From Campylobacteraceae bacterium (GTDB lineage Bacteria; Campylobacterota; Campylobacteria; Campylobacterales; Sulfurospirillaceae): a DNA stretch of 10,646 nucleotides. A program made the translations under genes and the position numbers. The notes under the pieces were generated by a model, which made no database searches, was not told where the DNA came from, and worked only from the letters and a program-made list of their open reading frames with translations. The stretch spans positions 1-10,646 of the forward strand of contig JALUMZ010000137.1 of assembly GCA_027055635.1 (NCBI GenBank), given 5' to 3'. Shown piece after piece: positions 1 through 5,572 of this stretch (position 1 is its first letter; the number at the start of each line of letters is the position of its first letter).

Positions 1-2
1 AA

Positions 3-1298
3 AAGAGTCCAAATGAGTATATGTTTGATTATAATGAACTCCATAAGTATAAAATAAAGATACCAAAAAATATAAAAAAATATATCGTTATAAATAAACC
101 ATTCTCGTTTTATGAACAGTATAAACTTCTTGTATGGATAACTATAATTATTTTTGCTGTTACTACTTTCATATTAGTTCTGCTCGCTCTTAATGTAATC
201 AGGAGGAAAAAGAGCGAGAATGAGTTGAAAAATCAACTAAAATTCATAAGAGTCTTGATGGATACTATACCAAATCCTATAAACTACAAGGATATAAATG
301 GTAAATATATCGGATGCAATAGAGCTTTTGTAGATCTTTTAGGTTACAAGAGAGAAGATATTATTGGTAAAACGGTATATGATTTTTTTGATGATGAGTG
401 GGCAGAGGAACAGACTAAAAAAGATGAAGAGTTGCTCCAGAAAAAAGGAACAGACAATTTTGAAAAGACTCTGCATTTTCCTGATGGTAGAGCAAGAATG
501 GTAAGTTATAGTAAAACTGCATATGAAAATATGGATGGAAGTTTGGGTGGAATTGTTAGTATTATGGATGATATAACACAAAGAAACCAACAAAAAGAGT
601 TTATAATTCAACAGTCAAAATTAGCAGAGATGGGAGAGATGATAGCGGCAATTGCACATCAGTGGAATGAGCCTTTGGTTGAGCTTTCAGCTATATTGCA
701 AGATATAGAGTTCAGCTATAAACAAAATGAGATGAGTGAAAATAGTATGAATGAATTTGTAAAAGATTCAATGGTGCAAATTCAGTATATGTCAAAAACT
801 TTGAGTGATTTTAGAAACTTTTTAAAACCGTCAACAAAAAAAGCACTCTTTTGTGCCAAAAAAGCACTAGATGAAGTGTTAGAGATTGTGGGTAGGCAAA
901 TATTTTATTCCCATATCAATCTCAAGGTTACATGTAGAGATGAAAAAGTTCCGATATATGGCTATGAAAATGAGTTTAAGCAGGTTTTGTTAAATATAAT
1001 AAATAATGCAAAAAACAAGCTAACAAAGACAAGACATGGTAAGAATATAGAGATTTTTATAGAGGCACACTATGAGAATGTTAAGATAAGAATTATAGAT
1101 GATGGAGATATTATCCCTGCTGAAATTCTAGGTTTAATATTTGATCCATATTTTAGTACGAATAAAAATGGCACAGGTTTGGGGCTCTATATGGCTAAAG
1201 TTATAATAGAAGATAAAATGAATGGAAGAATAAGTGCGTACAATTATGTGAATAAGGTAATTTTCAATATAATAGTTCCAAGCAAGTTAAGTACCTAA
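3..1298 (+). CDS. Membrane sensor histidine kinase with PAS domain, 5' end outside the window
   Basis: Sensor kinase of a two-component system, presumably phosphorylating the response regulator encoded next. The frame is open to the window edge (six codons precede the first Met at base 21), so the gene is cut at its 5' end. Numbering from that Met: residues 1-34 look like the tail of a periplasmic ABC-type substrate-binding sensor domain (SPNEYMFDYN, INKPFSFYE), a moderate-confidence reading. One membrane helix spans about 38-60, a PAS domain about 75-188, and the dimerisation/phosphoacceptor segment has H213 in AAIAHQWNEP. The ATPase domain shows an N-box with N329, D360 of the G1 box and GTGLGL (384-389). 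The G1 box is unusual: DDGDII where DNGGGI is common, so the two later glycines are missing. The last three codons and the stop lie inside a 35-bp inverted repeat, so the C-terminus is probably secondary. Kinase assignment is firm; the ligand is unknown. Confidence 0.93.
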   Translation, partial: KSPNEYMFDYNELHKYKIKIPKNIKKYIVINKPFSFYEQYKLLVWITIIIFAVTTFILVLLALNVIRRKKSENELKNQLKFIRVLMDTIPNPINYKDINGKYIGCNRAFVDLLGYKREDIIGKTVYDFFDDEWAEEQTKKDEELLQKKGTDNFEKTLHFPDGRARMVSYSKTAYENMDGSLGGIVSIMDDITQRNQQKEFIIQQSKLAEMGEMIAAIAHQWNEPLVELSAILQDIEFSYKQNEMSENSMNEFVKDSMVQIQYMSKTLSDFRNFLKPSTKKALFCAKKALDEVLEIVGRQIFYSHINLKVTCRDEKVPIYGYENEFKQVLLNIINNAKNKLTKTRHGKNIEIFIEAHYENVKIRIIDDGDIIPAEILGLIFDPYFSTNKNGTGLGLYMAKVIIEDKMNGRISAYNYVNKVIFNIIVPSKLST

Positions 1299-1321
1299 CC
1301 AGAAGTAACACCAATTAATAG
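1287..1321 (+). repeat. Left terminal inverted repeat, 35 bp
   Basis: Exact reverse complement of 1526-1560, beginning TTAAGTACCTAACC. It overlaps the last codons of the kinase and supplies its TAA stop at 1296-1298. The match stops abruptly at both ends of the arm. Confidence 0.95.
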
Positions 1322-1419
1322 AAACTAGGAAAGGTTGCATATATGAGGCAAAAACTAGCAGATGTACTTATTGTACCTCAAGAGTTTTTAACGACATAGA
1401 TGTGACCTTTCCTAGTTTC
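1321..1419 (+). repeat. Internal hairpin arm 1 of the palindromic element
   Basis: The perfect stem is 1321-1335 with 1405-1419. As RNA it can extend through 1336-1340 with 1400-1404 using two G-U wobbles, giving about 20 pairs. The apical part offers competing pairings: 1350-1356 with 1383-1389, 1344-1348 with 1376-1380, and a GTAC/GTAC mini-stem at 1364-1376. A short frame at 1343-1399 (18 codons plus stop) sits in this apex. Confidence 0.8.
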
Positions 1420-1434
1420 CCTACGGGCAAAAAT

Positions 1435-1518
1435 ATAACGGCACGATTACTTTGTTAGATTTGTTGAACTTAGCTACGGCTAAGCCCGCACAAATCTGCC
1501 TTGTACTCGCACCGTTAT
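1435..1518 (+). repeat. Internal hairpin arm 2 with C(UACG)G tetraloop
   Basis: Imperfect long hairpin. Paired segments from base to tip are 1435-1441 with 1512-1518, 1444-1446 with 1507-1509, 1448-1450 with 1503-1505, 1457-1464 with 1490-1497, and 1469-1474 with 1479-1484. The loop 1475-1478 is TACG closed by C-G, an exceptionally stable UNCG-type RNA tetraloop. This suggests that the folded form, as RNA or single-stranded DNA, may matter. Confidence 0.75.
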
Positions 1519-1525
1519 CTTTATG

Positions 1526-1560
1526 CTATTAATTGGTGTTACTTCTGGTTAGGTACTTAA
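1526..1560 (-). repeat. Right terminal inverted repeat, 35 bp
   Basis: Exact reverse complement of 1287-1321, ending GGTTAGGTACTTAA. It stops 15 bases before the response regulator start and just before that gene's ribosome binding site, which is therefore left outside the hairpin stem. Confidence 0.95.
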
Positions 1561-1565
1561 AGAAA

Positions 1566-1568
1566 GGA
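1566..1568 (+). promoter_or_regulatory. Ribosome binding site of the response regulator
   Basis: AAAGGA (1563-1568) lies 7 bases before the ATG at 1576 and is the only purine-rich stretch there. It is immediately outside the right inverted repeat, so the element left the translation signal intact. Confidence 0.6.
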
Positions 1569-1575
1569 TGATTGG

Positions 1576-2229
1576 ATGAAGATTCTTTTATTAGAGGACA
1601 ATAAGAGACTAAATGATACGATAACAAAGAGATTGAAGGCAAAAGGTTATGAAGTATTTAGTTTTTTAGACGGACAAAAAGCTTATGAAGCGATAGATGA
1701 GGGATATATATGTTATATATTAGACATAAATGTACCAAATATCGATGGTATAGAGATACTAAAAAAGATAAGAGAGTATAATGTAAATACACCAATAATC
1801 ATAATCAGCTCTACTGTAGAGCTCGATATAATCAAAGATTCATATAAATATGGATGTAATGATTACCTGAAAAAGCCATTTTTTATTGATGAATTAGAGA
1901 TTAAAATAGAAAAATTATGTAACTTTGATAGGGATGTGATTGAGATATATGAGGGGTGTGTATTTTATTTTAAAGATAGTGCCTTGGAGATAGATGGAGT
2001 TCGTGAACATCTTTCAAAAAAAGAGAGGCTTTTTCTAAATTTATTGCTATCAAAAAGAGGAAAAGTTGTCTCTATTGATACTATTCAGGCTATTGTATGG
2101 GAAGGTAGCTTTACAAGTATCGACTCTATCAGGTCTTTAATGAGAAGAATTAGAAAAAAAATACCAGTTGATTGCATAGAGACTGTTGTAGATGTGGGAT
2201 ATCTCTTTAAGGATTGTTTCGATTTGTAA
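1576..2229 (+). CDS. OmpR/PhoB-type response regulator
   Basis: Cytoplasmic DNA-binding regulator of the two-component pair, 217 residues, normal length for the OmpR family. The receiver domain (about 1-118) has the acidic pair E7/D8, phospho-acceptor D50 in YILDINVP, the switch Ser S78 after PIIII, and K100 in LKKPF. The C-terminal winged helix (about 125-215) shows the usual RLFLNLLL segment, the SIDSIRSLMRRIRKKI recognition helix and the GYLF hairpin. It follows the kinase with a palindromic element between them and directly precedes the TRAP transporter. OmpR-family dimers bind tandem direct repeats about 10-11 bp apart; just such repeats lie upstream of dctP and of the dehydrogenase gene, so those are its likely targets (inference). 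All key residues are present, so it should be functional. Confidence 0.93.
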   Translation: MKILLLEDNKRLNDTITKRLKAKGYEVFSFLDGQKAYEAIDEGYICYILDINVPNIDGIEILKKIREYNVNTPIIIISSTVELDIIKDSYKYGCNDYLKKPFFIDELEIKIEKLCNFDRDVIEIYEGCVFYFKDSALEIDGVREHLSKKERLFLNLLLSKRGKVVSIDTIQAIVWEGSFTSIDSIRSLMRRIRKKIPVDCIETVVDVGYLFKDCFDL

Positions 2230-2272
2230 CATAATTTTTTTAATTTTACTTCAAAATATTTGAAATATAAAA

Positions 2273-2305
2273 TATCATATAGTTGTCATATAGTAGAGTT
2301 AAAAT
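2273..2305 (+). promoter_or_regulatory. Putative response-regulator operator and -10 element of dctP
   Basis: Two tandem 11-bp units, TATCATATAGT (2273-2283) and TGTCATATAGT (2284-2294), differ at one base. TCATAT recurs at 2275 and 2286. Eight bases after the second TCATAT is TAAAAT (2300-2305), a good -10 match, with no good -35: the repeats occupy that position. This is the arrangement expected of an activator of the OmpR/PhoB family, and the units resemble the TGTCATA core of pho boxes. The same spacing recurs before the dehydrogenase gene. Transcription would start near 2312. Confidence 0.6.
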
Positions 2306-2356
2306 GACACCGTGGATGGATGATGTGCAATAAAAACTCAATTTAAGGAGAAAAAT

Positions 2357-3436
2357 ATGAAGTTAGGAAAAGTTTTAGGAACTTTAGGTTTAGCAGCTGC
2401 TATAGCTGTTGGTGCGAATGCTGCAGATAGGACTGTTCATTGGAAATTAGCTATGACTTGGGGTACAAGTTTACCGCCGTTCACTGACGCTGTTCATGAG
2501 ATGGCAAATTTGGTAAAAGAGTTAAGTGGTGGCAAATTTATCATCAGAATTGACTCAAAAAATAAACATAAGTCTCCATTTGGTATCTTGGATATGGTGA
2601 AACTTGGACAGTATGATATGGGACACTCTGCATCTTACTATTGGAAAGGTAAAGACCTTGCAACTCTCCCTTTTACAACTATGCCATTTGGTATGATTGC
2701 GCCTGAACAATATGCTTGGTTCTACTATGGTGGCGGAATGAAGCTTATGCAAAAAGTATATGCTAAGCATAAAGTTTACTCATTCCCTGGTGGAAATACA
2801 GGAAACCAAATGGGTGGATGGTTTAGAAAAGAGATTAATAGTGTAAATGACCTTAAAGGTCTCAAGATGAGAATTCCAGGATTTGCCGGTGAAATTATGT
2901 CAGAACTTGGTGTTACAGTTACAAATATAGCTCCGGGTGAACTTTATACTTCACTAGAGCGTGGTACTATTGATGCATTAGAGTGGGTTGGACCGGGAAT
3001 GGATATAAGAATGGGCTTCCACAAAGTTGCACCTTATTACTATACAGGATGGCATGAGCCGGGTACTGAGTTACAGTTTCTTGTAAATATCAAAAAGTTT
3101 AAAAAATTGTCTCCTAAGTATCAAGAAATCCTTAAGACTGCTATGAAGCTTTCAGCATATGATATGTATATTGAGAATTACCATATGAGTGCAATGGCTT
3201 GGGCGAAAATCAAGACTGATTATCCAAATATCAAAATCAAGTCTTTCCCGCCATCAGTCATCGCTGCTATGAAAAAAGCTAATGAAAAATTATTAGCCAG
3301 AGATGAGGCAAAAAATGCTGAATTTAAAGAAGTAATCGAATCTCAAAAAGCTTATATGAAAAAAGTTAGAGCTTGGACTAAGATTTCTGATTATGAGTAC
3401 TTAAATACAACTATGAATATAAAACCAGCAAAATAA
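2357..3436 (+). CDS. dctP: TRAP transporter substrate-binding protein DctP, 2-oxo/2-hydroxy monocarboxylate type
   Basis: Periplasmic solute receptor of a tripartite ATP-independent transporter, 359 residues, the usual family length. A signal peptide (about 1-22, ending ANA) is followed by the mature DctP fold. R172 in KMRIPGF corresponds to the conserved Arg that clamps the substrate carboxylate. Q151, EWVGP (209-213) and GWHEPG (231-236) resemble the binding site of the TakP / calcium-lactate-binding subgroup, which takes pyruvate, lactate and other monocarboxylates with a metal ion, rather than the C4-dicarboxylate or sialic-acid subgroups. This subgroup call is from memory of the family, not an alignment. 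AAGGAG (2345-2350) lies 6 bases before the ATG. A strong double hairpin after the stop probably lets the receptor be made in excess over the membrane subunits. Confidence 0.93.
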   Translation: MKLGKVLGTLGLAAAIAVGANAADRTVHWKLAMTWGTSLPPFTDAVHEMANLVKELSGGKFIIRIDSKNKHKSPFGILDMVKLGQYDMGHSASYYWKGKDLATLPFTTMPFGMIAPEQYAWFYYGGGMKLMQKVYAKHKVYSFPGGNTGNQMGGWFRKEINSVNDLKGLKMRIPGFAGEIMSELGVTVTNIAPGELYTSLERGTIDALEWVGPGMDIRMGFHKVAPYYYTGWHEPGTELQFLVNIKKFKKLSPKYQEILKTAMKLSAYDMYIENYHMSAMAWAKIKTDYPNIKIKSFPPSVIAAMKKANEKLLARDEAKNAEFKEVIESQKAYMKKVRAWTKISDYEYLNTTMNIKPAK

Positions 3437-3450
3437 GCTTAAGCTGAAAA

Positions 3451-3518
3451 TTTGCCACCAAATCTCTTGGTGGCAAAACTTTATAGGAGTTGATAATTTT
3501 GTTATCAACTCCTATAAA
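3451..3518 (+). terminator. Tandem hairpins between dctP and dctQ, probable attenuator or mRNA stabiliser
   Basis: Hairpin 1 has an 11-bp perfect stem (3451-3461 with 3467-3477) and a 5-base loop. Hairpin 2 follows after two bases, with a 17-bp perfect stem (3480-3496 with 3502-3518), a 5-base loop and a T-rich but not pure T tail (3520-3530). The weak tail suggests partial termination or protection of the dctP 3' end, giving more receptor than permease mRNA. dctQ has no obvious promoter of its own, so readthrough is needed. Confidence 0.75.
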
Positions 3519-3547
3519 ATTTATTTTAAATTAAAAAAAGGACTTTA

Positions 3548-4093
3548 ATGTTAGATAAGATAGAGATATTTTACAAAAAAATAACTAAAGCTATGGGTGT
3601 TTTTTTATTTATTGTAATGTTACTTATGACCTTTAATGTTGCTTATGATGCGATAGCCAGATATGCTTTCAATACAGGTTCAATTGCAATGCAAGAGATG
3701 GAATGGCATCTGTTTTCAATACTTATTTTAATTGGTATGTCTTATGCCCTTATGGAAGAGGGGCATGTCAGGGTTGATCTTTTGTATGATAATTGGTCAG
3801 TTCAGAAAAAAGCCAAGATAAATATGATGGGTGCGATAGTTTTTATTGTGCCTTTGGCACTTCTTATAGCAACAAATTCGGTTGACTTTGTAATGGAGTC
3901 ATATACATCTCATGAAATAAGTGGAGATCCAGGTGGATTAACACACAGATGGATTATAAAAGCCTTGATACCCGCATCTTTTTGGTTGCTAATTTTTATG
4001 GATTTTGGTTATTTTGTGCAGAATTTAAATATTTACAAAAAAGATAAGGCAGCAAAGATGGATGTTGATTATAAAGATGGAGAAGCGCTATGA
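3548..4093 (+). CDS. dctQ: TRAP transporter small permease DctQ
   Basis: Small inner-membrane subunit of the TRAP transporter, 181 residues. Four hydrophobic helices lie at about 14-36, 52-68, 91-111 and 135-157. Family landmarks include AIARYAFN after helix 1, the amphipathic stretch containing QEMEWHLFS, and EGHVRVDLLY between helices 2 and 3, followed by a charged cytoplasmic tail. It pairs with DctM, scaffolding it and helping dock the loaded receptor. AAAGGA (3537-3542) sits 5 bases before the start. The stop overlaps the dctM start in an ATGA (4090-4093), so the two permease genes are translationally coupled. DctQ proteins are poorly conserved, so context carries part of the call. Confidence 0.93.
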   Translation: MLDKIEIFYKKITKAMGVFLFIVMLLMTFNVAYDAIARYAFNTGSIAMQEMEWHLFSILILIGMSYALMEEGHVRVDLLYDNWSVQKKAKINMMGAIVFIVPLALLIATNSVDFVMESYTSHEISGDPGGLTHRWIIKALIPASFWLLIFMDFGYFVQNLNIYKKDKAAKMDVDYKDGEAL

Positions 4094-5445
4094 CTGGTAT
4101 AGTAATGTTTGGAGCTGGACTTATAATGTTATTGATAGGATTTCCTGTAGCTTTTACTTTTGGTACGGTTGCTGTTATATTTGGTTTGTCATTTGGTGTA
4201 GTTGATGCGTTGCAAAACAGCCTTCCTATTTGGGAAACTTTTGTGGATACCGGTGTGGATATGTTTGGCTTTATGCCTTTTAGGATATATTCTATTATGC
4301 AAAACACTATTTTGATGGCTGTACCACTTTTTATATTTATGGGTATCATACTTCAAAAATCTCAATTAGCTGAAAAGTTATTAGAGGCAATGGGAACGCT
4401 ATTTGGTGAGTTAAGAGGCGGTGTTGCCATCAGTACAGTTTTAGTTGGCGCGCTTTTAGCAGCTTCCACTGGTGTTGTTGGTGCAAGTGTTGTGGCCATG
4501 GGCGTTATATCACTCCCTGTTATGCTCAAATACAACTATAGCAAAAGATTGGCGACAGGTACTATTTGTGCATCTGGTACACTTGGGCAGATAATACCTC
4601 CATCAATTGTTTTGATTATACTAGGAGATGTATTTCAGGTTCCTGTAGGAGATCTTTTTAAAGCGGCTGTTGTCCCTGGTGTTTCTCTTGTGGGTGCTTA
4701 TGTTTTGTATATAATTATAGTTGCTTTTAAAGATAAAAATGCAGCTCCTGCAATTCCACCAACAGATTTGAGTGAGACTAAATTTCAACAAATCATAAGA
4801 GCATTAAAGGCTATAATCCCGCCATTACTACTTATTGTATTGGTTCTTGGTTCTATTTTTGCCGGAGTTGCCACTCCAACAGAATCAGCTGCAGTTGGAT
4901 CGGTTGGCGCTATGATTTTAGCAATTGCTTACAGACAGTTTTCTTTAGGAATGTTAAAAGATTCTGCACTAGAGACTGCAAAAGTAACAGCTATGGTTTT
5001 TGCTATACTCATAGGTGCAACAGCATTTTCTATGGTATTTACCTATGCAGGTGGGGATACTATAGTTGAAAACTTTATGATGAGCTTGCCTGGTGAAAAA
5101 TGGGGATTTATTATAACTTCAATGCTAGCTATTATGTTTTTGGGATTTTTTATAGATTTTGTTGAAATTTCATATATCATAGTTCCAATTCTAGTTCCAA
5201 TCGCCACAAATCTTGGAATTAATCCAGTATGGTATGCTATTTTGATAGCTATGAATTTACAAACTTCATTCTTAACACCTCCTTTTGGTTTTAGCCTATT
5301 TTATCTGCGAGGAGTTGCCCCCGATACTGTGAGAACAGTTGATATATATAAAGGTGTTATGCCTTTTATCGCTATTCAGGTTTTGATTTTAGCAATTTTG
5401 GTTATAGAGCCAAGTTGGTTTGGAATATCATCAGTTATTAAATAA
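4090..5445 (+). CDS. dctM: TRAP transporter large permease DctM
   Basis: Large inner-membrane subunit, 451 residues, which forms the substrate path and couples import to the Na+ gradient. It is hydrophobic throughout, with about 11-12 membrane segments and internal repeat architecture. Family landmarks are GFPVAFTFG near the N-terminus, ASTGVVGASVVAMG in the first half with GTLGQIIPPS after it, TPTESAAVGSVGA at mid-protein, and NLQTSFLTPPFGFSLFYLRG near the C-terminus. The two PP motifs flanked by small and polar residues are the re-entrant hairpins expected at the Na+ and substrate sites. It overlaps dctQ by 4 bases and is followed by a strong intrinsic terminator that ends the transporter operon. 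The gene appears complete, and the assignment is firm to family; substrate follows from the receptor. Confidence 0.95.
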   Translation: MTGIVMFGAGLIMLLIGFPVAFTFGTVAVIFGLSFGVVDALQNSLPIWETFVDTGVDMFGFMPFRIYSIMQNTILMAVPLFIFMGIILQKSQLAEKLLEAMGTLFGELRGGVAISTVLVGALLAASTGVVGASVVAMGVISLPVMLKYNYSKRLATGTICASGTLGQIIPPSIVLIILGDVFQVPVGDLFKAAVVPGVSLVGAYVLYIIIVAFKDKNAAPAIPPTDLSETKFQQIIRALKAIIPPLLLIVLVLGSIFAGVATPTESAAVGSVGAMILAIAYRQFSLGMLKDSALETAKVTAMVFAILIGATAFSMVFTYAGGDTIVENFMMSLPGEKWGFIITSMLAIMFLGFFIDFVEISYIIVPILVPIATNLGINPVWYAILIAMNLQTSFLTPPFGFSLFYLRGVAPDTVRTVDIYKGVMPFIAIQVLILAILVIEPSWFGISSVIK

Positions 5446-5457
5446 ACTACCAATCTA

Positions 5458-5494
5458 AACTTGCACAAATTAATATTTGTGCAAGTTCTTTTTT
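5458..5494 (+). terminator. Intrinsic terminator of the TRAP operon
   Basis: A 13-bp perfect stem (5458-5470 with 5475-5487), a TAAT loop and, after one C, six T residues (5489-5494). It follows the dctM stop by 12 bases. Its T-run flows directly into the putative operator of the next gene. Confidence 0.88.
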
Positions 5495-5526
5495 CTCATA
5501 TTTTTCTCATATTCTTTTGTTATATT
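5490..5526 (+). promoter_or_regulatory. Putative response-regulator operator and -10 element of the dehydrogenase gene
   Basis: Two identical tandem 11-bp units TTTTTCTCATA (5490-5500, 5501-5511) place TCATAT at 5496 and 5507. Eight bases after the second comes TATATT (5521-5526), a -10-like hexamer. Both the repeat period and the repeat-to--10 distance equal those before dctP, although flanking bases differ. This predicts joint activation by the response regulator encoded at 1576-2229. Transcription would start near 5533. Confidence 0.55.
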
Positions 5527-5572
5527 TCATTATAGGGTTACTAGAGGTGCCCTCAATACATAAGGGAAAAAT

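Larger units (their letters stand above)
1287..1560. mobile_element. 270-bp palindromic element with 35-bp perfect inverted ends, MITE-like, flanked by TTAA
   Basis: Bases 1287-1321 and 1526-1560 are perfect reverse complements (35 of 35). Both outer ends are TTAA, which could be a duplicated 4-bp target; the unit without one copy is 270 bp. Nested inside are two more arms: a 15-bp perfect inverted repeat (1321-1335 with 1405-1419, extendable by wobble pairs) and an imperfect hairpin at 1435-1518 topped by a C(TACG)G loop. No transposase is encoded; the longest obvious reading frame is 18 codons. The layout fits a non-autonomous, possibly RNA-structured mobile element (MITE-like). The family cannot be named from sequence alone. 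It separates a kinase from its regulator and may lower readthrough or be cut by RNase III, which is inference. Confidence 0.75.

Noticed and set aside
339..611. Antisense open frame opposite the PAS domain of the kinase.
   Set aside because: Low-complexity Ile/Ser/Phe-rich translation opposite a well-conserved domain; a shadow of the real gene.
1294..1555. attC-like recombination site: the ends read ACCTAAC and GTTAGGT, fitting the RYYYAAC / GTTRRRY core boxes.
   Set aside because: The arms are perfectly paired over 35 bp with no extrahelical bases, the span of about 260 bp is longer than usual attC sites, and no integrase or cassette array is visible.
2311..2330. Possible sigma-54 -24/-12 promoter (TGG ... 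TGC) upstream of dctP.
   Set aside because: The spacing between GG and GC is 11 or 7 bases rather than 10, and the adjacent regulator is OmpR-type, not a sigma-54 activator.
5534..5566. Alternative hairpins in the dehydrogenase leader: CCCTC (5550-5554) can pair with AGGG (5534-5537), GAGG (5544-5547) or the Shine-Dalgarno AGGG (5563-5566).
   Set aside because: Each pairing is only 4 bp and not stable enough to call a switch without conservation data.
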